From contig JAIXWR010000030.1 of the NCBI GenBank assembly GCA_027491155.1, forward strand, positions 1 through 64,000: a stretch of 64,000 nt of DNA, written 5' to 3'. The stretch's first letter is position 1. Each line of letters begins with the position of its first letter. The notes below the pieces were generated by a model. The model was not told where the DNA came from, did not search any database, and was given only the letters and a program-made list of their open reading frames with translations. The DNA comes from Verrucomicrobiaceae bacterium (lineage in GTDB: Bacteria; Verrucomicrobiota; Verrucomicrobiia; Verrucomicrobiales; Akkermansiaceae). The translations under genes were made by a program, and so were the position numbers. Shown here piece by piece: positions 38,598 through 47,442 of this stretch.

Positions 38598-40358
38598 GTG
38601 CTCGAACTCCAGGAAGTCTGTTTCACCATCCAGAAAGACGGCGAGGCCGTGAACCTCGTCGACAAGGTCAGCCTCAAGATCCCCCGCGGGCACTTCATGG
38701 CCATCGTCGGACCCTCCGGCTGCGGCAAGACCACGCTGCTCAAGACCATCGCGGGCCTGAACCCGGAGTCCGACGGCGCACTGTTCTGGGACGGGCGGAA
38801 TCTTTCGGAAGAAGGCGACCTCGACCCGTCGGAGATCGGCTACGTGCCGCAGTTCTCGATCGCCTATGACCCGCTGACCGTCGACGAGTCGGTGGAGGCC
38901 TCGACCCGGCTGCGGGTCAAGACCCGCGACCTGGAGGATCTGGACCAGCGGATCGACCGGGTGCTGGAGGAAACCGGGCTGGCGGCGATCGCCGACCGGC
39001 AAGTGAAGGTGCTTTCCGGCGGCCAGAAGCGGCGGCTGGGGTTGGCGATGGAGCTGGTGTCGGATCCCAAGCTGTTGCTGTGCGACGAGGTGACCAGCGG
39101 CCTCGACCCGCGTTCGGAGCGGGAGATCGTCCGGTTGCTGCACGACCTGTCCCGCCGCGAAGGCCGGATCGTGCTGTCGGTGACGCACTCGCTGGCGCAC
39201 CTCGAGCTCTACGATTCCATCCTGGTGCTCCACGAGGGCCGGGTCGCCTACCACGGCCCCCCGGACCAGATGACGCACTACTTCTCGGTCCACGACACGG
39301 AAGAGGTCTATCCCAAGCTGGCGACCCAGACTTCCGAGCGCTGGCAGGGTTCCTGGATGAAGCACCGGGAGTCCTACTACTCGAAGCTGGAGAAGAACCG
39401 GAACAAGCTGCTGGAGTCCGGCGGCCTGCACCTTCCGGCCCCGGCGGAGGCCGAAGTGGCCGAGGGCGAAGACGCACCGCCCGCGGTGGAGAAGATCCGG
39501 ACGCCCGGGTTTTTCGCCCAGTTCACCACGCTGCTGTCCCGACGCTGGCGGATTTTCTTCCGGGACCGCGGCCAGGTCTTTCTGCAATTGGCCATCCTTT
39601 TATGCTTTCCGGTGCTGGTGACGCTTTTCTCTGAGAATGCGAAAGGCCAGATCGCTAATCTTTCCGACACCAAGCAGGGCGAGAGGGAAGAAGTTCAGGA
39701 GCAAACCACGGTGAAGCAGGATCAGATCAAGGTGGGTTCGTCGGTATCCGGGATCATCATGATCCAGGTCATCCTGCTGTCGCTGATGGCTTCGAACAAT
39801 TCGGCCCGCGAGATCGCCGGCGAGCGGCAGATTTTCGAGAAGGAGAAGTTCGGCGGGCTGCGGCCGTCGGCCTACCTGGCCAGCAAGGTTTGCTTCCTCG
39901 CCTGCCTGGTGCTCGCCCAGTCGCTGTGGATGGCGGTTTTCGTCAATATCTTCGCACCCTTCCGCGGCGGGCCGGGGGGCTTCGAGAGCCACGTCCTGTT
40001 CCTGCTGATGATCAACGGCGGGATGACCGCGATCTGCCTCGGCATTTCCTCCCTGATGCGGACCGCCGAGCAGGCCTCGCTGCTGTCGATCTACCTGGTC
40101 GGCTTCCAGCTCCCGCTTTCCGGCGCGGTGCTGGCCCTGCCGGAGGCGGTCGCAGCGTTCACCCGGCCCTTCATTTCCGCCTACTGGGCGTGGTCGGGCA
40201 GCGTCAGCATGCTCGAGCCGAAGGTGCTCTACGCCGTGAAGGCGGTGATCGACACCTCCCTTTCGGCCCGCGAGACCTGCATCTACGTGCTGACCTTCCA
40301 CGTCGCCGTCGGCCTGATCGCCGCCTGGATCGGCGCCCGCCGCCACCAGTGGGACTAG
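38598..40358 (+). CDS. ABCG-like half transporter (ATPase and ABC-2 permease in one chain)
   Basis: 586 residues. N-terminal ATPase: Walker A VGPSGCGKTTLLKTIAGL (about 36-53), signature LSGGQKRRLGLAMEL, Walker B LLLCDEVTSGLDPRS, switch His in SVTHS. A hydrophilic linker carries an acidic run. Then six membrane spans of ABC-2 type (AILLCFPVLVTLF, IIMIQVILLSLMASNNSAREIAGER, VCFLACLVLAQSLWMAVFVNIF and others). Architecture is that of ABCG half transporters, usually dimeric exporters or efflux systems. Starts GTG at 38598. No accessory protein is adjacent, so substrate is open. Confidence 0.88.
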   Translation: MLELQEVCFTIQKDGEAVNLVDKVSLKIPRGHFMAIVGPSGCGKTTLLKTIAGLNPESDGALFWDGRNLSEEGDLDPSEIGYVPQFSIAYDPLTVDESVEASTRLRVKTRDLEDLDQRIDRVLEETGLAAIADRQVKVLSGGQKRRLGLAMELVSDPKLLLCDEVTSGLDPRSEREIVRLLHDLSRREGRIVLSVTHSLAHLELYDSILVLHEGRVAYHGPPDQMTHYFSVHDTEEVYPKLATQTSERWQGSWMKHRESYYSKLEKNRNKLLESGGLHLPAPAEAEVAEGEDAPPAVEKIRTPGFFAQFTTLLSRRWRIFFRDRGQVFLQLAILLCFPVLVTLFSENAKGQIANLSDTKQGEREEVQEQTTVKQDQIKVGSSVSGIIMIQVILLSLMASNNSAREIAGERQIFEKEKFGGLRPSAYLASKVCFLACLVLAQSLWMAVFVNIFAPFRGGPGGFESHVLFLLMINGGMTAICLGISSLMRTAEQASLLSIYLVGFQLPLSGAVLALPEAVAAFTRPFISAYWAWSGSVSMLEPKVLYAVKAVIDTSLSARETCIYVLTFHVAVGLIAAWIGARRHQWD

Positions 40359-40451
40359 CCGAGAAAAGGCGTGAAACTCCCCTGAAATCGTGGAAACTTA
40401 CCCCGCTGCCTGACGTTTAACGTTCCACCGCCTCACCCATTCTTTCAACCC

Positions 40452-40850
40452 ATGGCACGTCGCGCCAGTTCTGGAATCAATCCGGGCCTCCTCATCGGGG
40501 TGGCCGTTTTCGTCGTGATCGCCTTCTTCGGCGGCAAGCTCTTCCTCAACCGCAAGCCGGACAAGATTTCCGGGGCCCAGATCAACATGGAGGACGTGAA
40601 GGACGGGGTCTCCCTGCGGGACAACGAGTACGTGGTCGAGGGCACGGTGGACGAGAAGTTCTACCGCGACGGCAACCCGAACCAGGTGGTCAGCCTCAAG
40701 GTGTCGGCACCGACCGGCGAGGAGTTCCTCGGGGTGGAAATCCCGGCCAACCTCACGACCTTCAACATCGAGCGCGAGCAGCGCTACTCGATCAAAGTCA
40801 GAATCCGCGAAGGAGGCATCGCGGTCGCCACCGCCATCAACCGCCTCTGA
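40452..40850 (+). CDS. Small bitopic membrane protein, function unknown
   Basis: 132 residues: short positive N-terminus, one membrane span (GLLIGVAVFVVIAFFGGKLFL), then about 95 soluble residues, beta-rich (NMEDVKDGVSLRDNEYVVEGTVDEKF, EEFLGVEIPANLTTFNIEREQRYSIKVRI). No family recognised. It precedes the 655-residue exported protein by ten bases, so the two are likely co-transcribed and may act together in the envelope. Confidence 0.7.
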   Translation: MARRASSGINPGLLIGVAVFVVIAFFGGKLFLNRKPDKISGAQINMEDVKDGVSLRDNEYVVEGTVDEKFYRDGNPNQVVSLKVSAPTGEEFLGVEIPANLTTFNIEREQRYSIKVRIREGGIAVATAINRL

Positions 40851-40860
40851 TCATCCCGCC

Positions 40861-42828
40861 ATGAAACCGCTTCTTCCCATCGCCCTGCTGGCCACCCTGT
40901 CGATCGCGCCGGGCCAGGTGCTCCATCCGGACGCACGGAACCGCGTGACCAATCCGGAGCCCGCGCCGTCGAACGGCGACACGGTGATCCAGCGCCAGCC
41001 GGAGCAAAAGCCGGCCGCTTCGCCGATGGGCAACGAGCTGCCCTTCATGGATCCCTCCGCGGAGACCGTCTCGTGGAACGGCCACACCTGGGCGGCGACC
41101 GACAACCGCCTGCTGGCCGCCCGTTTCGAGCGCTACCTCAACGAGCCGGAGGACAACTCGGAAGAGGCCCTCGAATACCGCCAGACCATCGACACGATCC
41201 TCGATCTGGTCTCCCCGCATCACCCGGGCGGACCGGATTTCCCGGCGGCGCTCAAGCTGCTGCCCCGCGCGTCTTCCTTTCCCGGCGATGCCAAGCTCTG
41301 CGATTCCCTGACCCAGGCGATCTATGCCGCCGTGCTGGCGAAGAAGGACGTCGCCTCGACCCGCGCGCTCAGCGACGCGATGGAGGAGGAGAAGCAGCGC
41401 CTGATCCGCAAGTCCGACTGGAAGGCGGCCCACGAGACCGATCCGACGCTCAACCAGACCGGCAGCACCGGCGGGGGAGCGGGCGGCAACCAGCAGGGCG
41501 GAGGCGGTGGCGCCAACCAGCCCGGCCAGTCCCGCCAACCGGCCCAGAATCCCGGGCGCGGCACGGTGTCCCTCGAGTATGTCGATTCGGTCCGCCGCAT
41601 CACCGAGATCGAGGTGATGAAGAAGGCCAACGCGGCCAAGACCGAGATCCAGATCACCCAGGCCAAGATGCAGTATCAGGCACTGATGCTCCAGTTCTTC
41701 GTCCAGCGCCGCTTCGAGCACGTGGTGATGGCCTCGCGCTTCTACCACCAGATCTGGCGCGACGGGGACAACAAGCTGGACATCAACAAGAAGTCGGAGG
41801 TTTACAAACTGTTCACCGAGAGCCTCGGCAGCAGCCCCACCGTGGCGGCGCTCGACGCCCTCGCCAGCGAGGCCATCCGCGACGTGAACCAGGGGGTGGA
41901 GGCCTACAATTTCCTCGCCGAGAAGAGCGAGTTGCAGAGCGCCGCCAAGCGCCTGAGCGAGGCCTACGCGGTGGGCGAGTTCATGCCGTCGATCCGCACC
42001 CTGCCGCGCGACAAGAAGCGCAAGGTGCTCGAGTTCGTCCGCGAGTCCTACAAGCTGATCGCGGCGCTCGACGTGAAGGACTACACCCGGGCCAAGGAGA
42101 TCAACGACAAGCTGAAGGCGACGTCGGGCGACTTCGATCCGACCAAGGCGGAGGCGGCGATCGCCACCTACACCCGGGTCAGCGACATGCACATCAACGC
42201 CGCCAAGCTGGCCGCCTCGCAGGGCGACAACGAGAAGGCGGCCACCGAGATCAAGGCGGCGATGGAAGTGTGGCCGCAGAACCCGAAGCTCGCCGAGTTC
42301 GACAAACTCGTGGAAGCCGGCGGTGGCATGGCGGTGGCGAAGAACGACTTCGACCGCCTGCTGAGCGAACAGAACTACCGCGAGATCTTCCGGCGCCAGT
42401 ATGAGATCGCGCCGTCGATCGCCGGCGATGCGGCCCGCGAGGACGCGTTCAAGCAGATCATCACCAACCTGACCCGGATCGAAGGTGCGCTCGGCAAGGC
42501 GAAGGAGTTCAGCAAGATGGGCCAGGACTACGCGGCCTGGGAGCAGCTCGCCGCCCTGCGCAAGGAGTTCCCGGACGATCCGAAACTCGGCGCCGAGCTG
42601 GAGCGGCTGGCACCGGATGTGGCCGATTTCACGAAGGCCCTGAACCGCGCCCGCGAGTTCGAGGAGCGGAAGGACAAGCAGGTCGGATCGGCGCTGTCGT
42701 GGTACCTGAAGGCCCGCTCGATCTACCCGCGCAGCGACATGGCGGAAGCCGGCATCCAGCGGATGCTGGAAGACATCCTGCCGGACCGCGAGGCGAAGGC
42801 GGAAGCGAAGGAAGAGGACGAGGAGTAA
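40861..42828 (+). CDS. Exported helical-repeat protein, function unknown
   Basis: 655 residues with a signal peptide (LLPIALLATLSIAPGQ). A Gly/Gln-rich low-complexity linker (about residues 200-235) separates an N-terminal helical part from a long helical region with TPR-like spacing (MHINAAKLAASQGDNEKAATEIKAAMEVWPQNPKLAEFDKL, and SALSWYLKARSIYPRSDMAEAGIQRMLEDI at the end). The C-terminus is acidic. I do not recognise a named family. Probably periplasmic scaffold of a multi-protein complex; operonic with the small membrane protein upstream. The 112 bp that follow hold no recognised signal. Confidence 0.7.
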   Translation: MKPLLPIALLATLSIAPGQVLHPDARNRVTNPEPAPSNGDTVIQRQPEQKPAASPMGNELPFMDPSAETVSWNGHTWAATDNRLLAARFERYLNEPEDNSEEALEYRQTIDTILDLVSPHHPGGPDFPAALKLLPRASSFPGDAKLCDSLTQAIYAAVLAKKDVASTRALSDAMEEEKQRLIRKSDWKAAHETDPTLNQTGSTGGGAGGNQQGGGGGANQPGQSRQPAQNPGRGTVSLEYVDSVRRITEIEVMKKANAAKTEIQITQAKMQYQALMLQFFVQRRFEHVVMASRFYHQIWRDGDNKLDINKKSEVYKLFTESLGSSPTVAALDALASEAIRDVNQGVEAYNFLAEKSELQSAAKRLSEAYAVGEFMPSIRTLPRDKKRKVLEFVRESYKLIAALDVKDYTRAKEINDKLKATSGDFDPTKAEAAIATYTRVSDMHINAAKLAASQGDNEKAATEIKAAMEVWPQNPKLAEFDKLVEAGGGMAVAKNDFDRLLSEQNYREIFRRQYEIAPSIAGDAAREDAFKQIITNLTRIEGALGKAKEFSKMGQDYAAWEQLAALRKEFPDDPKLGAELERLAPDVADFTKALNRAREFEERKDKQVGSALSWYLKARSIYPRSDMAEAGIQRMLEDILPDREAKAEAKEEDEE

Positions 42829-42940
42829 GGTGGGCGATCCTCCTCGTTGAAGCTACGGAGGACAGGTTGCTGCCGGGAGACGTGCAGGTCTGCGGGCTCT
42901 TCGGGAGCTCTTCTCGACTCGCGACTCTCAACCTCCCCGG

Positions 42941-44398
42941 CTACTCCGTGAGGCAGACTAACAGCTCGTCGAGTTCCACGCTGACGATTGCGGTCGCGGT
43001 GTCGCTCATCGCGTAGGGCAGGATCAGCCGCCCGGCGTGGACCAGCGCGCCGCAGCTGTAAACGACGTTCGGCACGTAGCCTTCGCGCTCGTTGCCTTCC
43101 GGCGCGATCAACGGCTTGCGCAGCCGGCCGATGACGCGGGACGGGTCCTCGAGGTCGAGCAAGGCGGCGCCGATGCAGTACTTCCGCATCGGCCCGACGC
43201 CGTGGGTGATGACCAGCCAGCCGGCCGCCGTTTCGATCGGCGAGCCGCAGTTGCCGATCTTCACCGACTCCCACATCTCGGCCGGCCGCAGCAGCAGTTC
43301 GGGGTTTTCCCAGTGGTGGGGATTGTCGGAGCGCATCAGGAACAGGTTCTCGTCGTCCTGGCGGGACAGCATCAGGTACTGGCCACCGACCTTGCGGGGG
43401 AAGAAGGCCATGCCCTTGTTCTGCACCGCGCGGCCGTTAAGCGTGAGGATCCGGAAGTCGAGGAAGTCGGTCGTTTCGATCAACTGCGGCAGGATCGAGT
43501 GGCCGTTGTAGGCGGTGTAGGTCGCGTAGTAGATGACCGAGCCGTCGTCCTCGGTGAAACGGACGAAGCGCGCGTCCTCGATGCCGTTGCGCTCGTTGGC
43601 GGAAACCGGGAAGATGATCCGCTCGCTCATCGCGAGTGTCGGTGAAAAGCGCAGCTCGTAGTTCGACTCCGCGAGCCATTTGACGCGCTCCAGGGTGCGC
43701 TTGAGTTCGGCGGTGTTCGGCTGGATCTCGCGCCGGACGCGGGAGATCGACTTGGTGAGGTCTTGCAAGGTGAAGGAATCCCCGAGCGGGTCCATCACCG
43801 CCGAGCAGTAGTCGCTTTCCTCGAACATCTCGCGGAGCTTGGCGAAGAACAGGTGCTTGCGGTAGCGCGGGTTCGGCAGGATTTCCGGCGCGGTGACGAA
43901 GCGCGAGACCGGGTCGAGCGCGATGCCGCCATCGGCGGCGATCCGGCCGGAGCGGAACTCGATCGACGAGATGTGTCCCTCGCCGGTCGCTCGCAGGCTC
44001 ATGATGAAGCGCAGCGTGCCTTCGTTCAGGTCCGACTGGTCGGGGTGGGGGACGATCGACGGATTGAACAGCGCGGCGGACTCGAGGGCGTATTCGCCGG
44101 AGAACAGCGCGCCGATGAGAAGCTGGCGTTCCCGGGTGAGCGGTCGCTGGGTGAAGACATGGCGCTGCACCTTCTCGAAGTGGCAGAGCAGCACGTCTTC
44201 GATGTCAAAATGGCGTGCGTCGAACTCTTTCAGCAGCGCCCCGAGTTCCGCGACCGCTTCCTCCTCGGTCAAGGCGAGGGCGCGGCCGATGACGGTGGTG
44301 ATGCGATGGGGGTCGGACGGAATGAAGGGGCGGATGATGACCCGGGAACTCGCCGGGGCGAGTGTCAGGTCGTGACGGCAAACCAGGAGGGGTCTCAT
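42941..44398 (-). CDS. GH130-type glycoside phosphorylase-like protein
   Basis: 485 residues. The five-bladed propeller typical of GH130 shows in SANERNGIEDARFVRFTEDDGSVIYYATYTAYNG, NKGMAFFPRKVGGQYLMLSRQDDENLFLM, and WESVKIGNCGSPIETAAGWLVITHGVGPMRKYCIGAALLDLEDPSRVIGRL. GH130 enzymes split or make mannosides with phosphate as second substrate (beta-1,2-mannobiose and related). There is an N-terminal helical addition of about 120 residues. Its start overlaps the stop of the upstream glycosyltransferase gene (TCATGA), so they are co-translated. Linkage specificity cannot be read from sequence alone. Confidence 0.82.
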   Translation of the reverse strand: MRPLLVCRHDLTLAPASSRVIIRPFIPSDPHRITTVIGRALALTEEEAVAELGALLKEFDARHFDIEDVLLCHFEKVQRHVFTQRPLTRERQLLIGALFSGEYALESAALFNPSIVPHPDQSDLNEGTLRFIMSLRATGEGHISSIEFRSGRIAADGGIALDPVSRFVTAPEILPNPRYRKHLFFAKLREMFEESDYCSAVMDPLGDSFTLQDLTKSISRVRREIQPNTAELKRTLERVKWLAESNYELRFSPTLAMSERIIFPVSANERNGIEDARFVRFTEDDGSVIYYATYTAYNGHSILPQLIETTDFLDFRILTLNGRAVQNKGMAFFPRKVGGQYLMLSRQDDENLFLMRSDNPHHWENPELLLRPAEMWESVKIGNCGSPIETAAGWLVITHGVGPMRKYCIGAALLDLEDPSRVIGRLRKPLIAPEGNEREGYVPNVVYSCGALVHAGRLILPYAMSDTATAIVSVELDELLVCLTE

Positions 44399-46680
44399 GA
44401 AGCGGAGCGGAGCGGGTGGGTCAGGGCGTGTTCCTCGGCGGTCAGTTCGGCGAGCGCCAACTGGAACGCGAGGGTCGACTCCGCGCCTTGGTTTTCGTTC
44501 GGGCGGTCGTGATGCAGGCCGTCGCGGCAGCCGCCGGAAGTGGAATCGTGCAAGGGGATGCCGAGGTCGTTGCGGCCGAGGAACCACTCGAAGGCGCGGC
44601 GCGCCTCGCGCCACCAGAAGCCGTCGTGGGTGGCGCGGAAGGCCTCCAGGCAGGCGGCGACCATCGCCTGGGCTTCGACCGGTTGCTGGTCGAACACCGC
44701 GCGCTCGCCGTCCTTCTCGTGGAAGCCATTGCTGCCGATCGGGCGGAAATGACCGGCCGGCGCGTGCTGGTGGCCGGCCAGCCAGCGCAGGCTTTTCAGT
44801 CCCGCCTCGAGCGCCCGCGGGTGGTTGCGTCCGCTGAGGATCAGGGCCTGGCTGAGCCGGGCGTTGTCGTAGGTGACGCAGCTCTCGAACCAGGGCCAGG
44901 TGTCGTCGGCGCAGTCGTTCCAGCGGGCGAGCAGCCGTTCCACCAGCTCGTCGCGGATCGCGCGGTTCTCCGGATGGCGCGGCCGCGCTTTCTCGAATTC
45001 ATGGCTGCCGAGCAGGGCGAAGGCCCACGACCGCGGCGAGGTGAAGGACAGGACGGCGGGCAGGCCGCGTTCGAACAACTGCGCGGAAAGCCGGCGATGG
45101 CCTTCGTTGCGGGAGCGGGCGGCACCGGAGCCGACCGCCCACAAGGCGCGGCCGTGGCTGTCCTCGCTGCCGAAGTCTTCGAGCCAGCGTCGCTCGTGGT
45201 TCATGAAATTGCGGAAGCGACCGGTGGAGCCGTGGAAGGCCGCGGCGAGGAAGGCAAGGTAGCGGGTGGCGAGCAGGTCGAGGTTCGCTTTCTGGGCGGG
45301 CACCGGCACCGCGGCCTCGTCGAGCAAGTGGCAGAGGATGAAAGCGCGCGCGTTGTCGTCGGTGCAGTAGCCTTCGTGGAAGTTCGGCACGTTGAAGATG
45401 GCGTGCTGGTAGATCCCGGTGCCGTCGGTCATCCGGTTCAGGTGCTCCAGCCGGACCGGCGGCAGTTTTCCGGGCTCCGGGGCCTGCGGCCAGGTCGAGT
45501 GGAAGTTCGAAGGCCGGTCGCGGCGCGAGGTTTTCGCGCGGTCGAAGGACTCCAGATAACTTCGCGCCACCGCCGGCCAAAGCGTTTCCCGGCTGGCTTC
45601 GTAGGCGCGGCGTGAGGTTCGCTCCAAGGCCGCGGGATCATCGAGCAGGCCGTTCACCGCCGCGGCGATCGCGGCGGGATCGCGGAAGGGGACCAGCACG
45701 CCGAGGTCGTCCGCAAGCAGCTCCCGGGCATGCCAGTAGGGCGTGGAGACCACCGCACGGCCCGCGCCGAAGACCTGGGCCAGCGCGCCGGAGGTGATCT
45801 GCGCTTCATTGAGATAGGGCGTGAGATAAATGTCCGTCGCGCCGATGAATTCGCGCAAATCGTCGGCCGTGGCATAGCGGTCGTGGAAGATCACGCGGTC
45901 CGCGACGCCGAGGTCCGCGGCGAGCTGCTCCAGGCTTGCCCGGTATTTCTCGCCTTCGCGGGCGATCAGATGGGGATGGGTGGCGCCGAGCACCACGTAG
46001 GTCGCCTCCGGGTGGCGGGCGACGATTTCCGGCATCGCGCGGATGGCGTGCTCGATGCCCTTGCCCGGTCCGATCAGGCCGAAGGTCAGCAGCACGCGCT
46101 GGCCCGCCAGGCCGAGACGTTGCTTGAAGTCCCGCGTGCCGGAGAAGGGCACCTCGGGGATGCCGTGGGGAATCACGTCGATCATCGAAGCGGGGATGCC
46201 GTAGGTATCCTTGAGGATTTGCGCGCCTTGGGCGGCCATCACCACCAGCCGGTCGCTGAGCCGCGCGAGCTCGTCCATCACATGGCGCTGCGCCGCATCG
46301 GGCTCGCGCAGGACGGTGTGCAAGGTGGTCACCACCGGCATCCGCACTTCCTTGAGCAGGGCGATCAGATGGCTGCCGGCCGGTCCACCGTAGATGCCGA
46401 ATTCATGCTGCACGCAGAGCACGTCCGGCTGACACCGGGCCAGCTCGCGGCCCGCGGCGCGGTAGGAGTCGAGGTCCGGCTGCTGGAACTCGATCCGGAC
46501 CTGCGGCGGGTAGTCGTAGCTCTCGGGACGATCGCTGACGGCAGCGACCGTGCATTCCGCATCGGGATGCCCGGCGGCCACCGCCTCGAACAGGCTGTGG
46601 GTGAAGGTGGCGATTCCGCAGCGGCGTGGCACGTAATCACCCAGGAAGGTGATTCTCCGTGATAAAGGTTTGGTTTTCAC
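44395..46680 (-). CDS. GT4 glycosyltransferase fused to a C-terminal alpha/alpha-barrel-like domain
   Basis: 761 residues in two halves. Residues 1-385 are a GT-B, family 4 transferase: FLGDYVPRRCGIATFTHSL, VLCVQHEFGIYGGPAGSH, LLTFGLIGPGKGIEHAIRAMPEI, and NEAQITSGALAQVFGAGRAVVSTPYWHARELL for nucleotide-sugar binding. Residues about 400-761 are all-helical with EGYCTDDNARAFILCHLLDEA, RRWLEDFGSEDSHGRALWAVGS, and ESCVTYDNARLSQALI, resembling the (alpha/alpha)6 barrel of glycosidases. A transferase plus barrel next to a GH130 phosphorylase, both overlapping, indicates building or recycling of a manno-configured glycan. GTG start. Confidence 0.85.
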   Translation of the reverse strand: MKTKPLSRRITFLGDYVPRRCGIATFTHSLFEAVAAGHPDAECTVAAVSDRPESYDYPPQVRIEFQQPDLDSYRAAGRELARCQPDVLCVQHEFGIYGGPAGSHLIALLKEVRMPVVTTLHTVLREPDAAQRHVMDELARLSDRLVVMAAQGAQILKDTYGIPASMIDVIPHGIPEVPFSGTRDFKQRLGLAGQRVLLTFGLIGPGKGIEHAIRAMPEIVARHPEATYVVLGATHPHLIAREGEKYRASLEQLAADLGVADRVIFHDRYATADDLREFIGATDIYLTPYLNEAQITSGALAQVFGAGRAVVSTPYWHARELLADDLGVLVPFRDPAAIAAAVNGLLDDPAALERTSRRAYEASRETLWPAVARSYLESFDRAKTSRRDRPSNFHSTWPQAPEPGKLPPVRLEHLNRMTDGTGIYQHAIFNVPNFHEGYCTDDNARAFILCHLLDEAAVPVPAQKANLDLLATRYLAFLAAAFHGSTGRFRNFMNHERRWLEDFGSEDSHGRALWAVGSGAARSRNEGHRRLSAQLFERGLPAVLSFTSPRSWAFALLGSHEFEKARPRHPENRAIRDELVERLLARWNDCADDTWPWFESCVTYDNARLSQALILSGRNHPRALEAGLKSLRWLAGHQHAPAGHFRPIGSNGFHEKDGERAVFDQQPVEAQAMVAACLEAFRATHDGFWWREARRAFEWFLGRNDLGIPLHDSTSGGCRDGLHHDRPNENQGAESTLAFQLALAELTAEEHALTHPLRSAS

Positions 46681-46717
46681 GGTTCTGCCACCCTACGCCG
46701 GGTTGTCGGGATGGATA

Positions 46718-46738
46718 GGAAAAGAATTATTCTTTTCC
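46718..46738. promoter_or_regulatory. AT-rich perfect palindrome upstream of the GT4 gene
   Basis: GGAAAAGAAT-T-ATTCTTTTCC, two 10-bp arms around one base, conspicuous in a GC-rich background. It lies 38 bp upstream of the GT4 start and 20 bp past the response-regulator stop, both on the minus strand. It could be an operator for the glycan operon or the terminator hairpin of the two-component operon. Confidence 0.55.
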
Positions 46739-46758
46739 CCGATTGGCCCCGGGCCCTT

Positions 46759-47442
46759 TCAGCGGCTGGCTTCGAAGCGGTAGCCGATGCCGCGGACCGT
46801 GGCGATGATCCGCGGGTTCGCGGGGTCCCGTTCGATCTTCTTGCGCAGCATCAGCACGTGCTGGTCCAGCGTCCGGGAGTCCGGGAAGTAGTCGAGGCCC
46901 CAGCATTCGTCGAGAAAACGGTCGCGCGCCACCGGCAGGCCGGCATTCTTGTGGAGCAGTTCGAGCATCAGGACTTCGCGGCGGGTGAGTTCGATGGACT
47001 TGTCTTCGCGGCGGGCCAGCAGCGCGTCGGGGTGGACGGTCAGGTCGTCCATCGTGAAGCGGCGGCCCTTGTCGTCGGCGGGGTGGGCACGACGCAGCGC
47101 GGCGCGGATGCGGGCGATGACCTCGGCGCGGGTGAAGGGCTTGCGGATGAAATCATCGGCCCCGAGGCCGAGACCGACCACCACGTCGATCTCCTCGTTC
47201 TTCGCGGAGAGGAAGAGGATCGGCACGGCGGAGTCGGTGGCGCGGACGCGGCGGCAGACATCGAAGCCGTCGATTTCCGGCATCATGATGTCGAGGCACA
47301 GCAACTGCGGGCGGTGCTCGCGCCACAGGTCAATGGCCTGCTTGCCATCGGCGGCGGAGAGCGTCTGGAAGCCTTCGTCCGCGATGCAGGCGGCGAGGGC
47401 TTCGAGGGTGAGCGGATCGTCGTCGGCGATGAGGATGGTCAT
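46759..47442 (-). CDS. OmpR-family response regulator
   Basis: 227 residues. Receiver domain: acidic pair in LIADDDPLTLE, phospho-Asp in LLCLDIMMPEIDG, Ser in ILFLSAKNEEID, Lys in DFIRKPFTRAEV. The DNA-binding winged helix is ELTRREVLMLELLHKNAGLPVARDRFLDECWG and SRTLDQHVLMLRKKIERDPANPRIIATVRGIGYRFEA. Overlaps the histidine kinase stop by 4 bp. Targets are unknown; the GT4/GH130 pair is directly downstream on the same strand. Confidence 0.95.
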   Translation of the reverse strand: MTILIADDDPLTLEALAACIADEGFQTLSAADGKQAIDLWREHRPQLLCLDIMMPEIDGFDVCRRVRATDSAVPILFLSAKNEEIDVVVGLGLGADDFIRKPFTRAEVIARIRAALRRAHPADDKGRRFTMDDLTVHPDALLARREDKSIELTRREVLMLELLHKNAGLPVARDRFLDECWGLDYFPDSRTLDQHVLMLRKKIERDPANPRIIATVRGIGYRFEASR

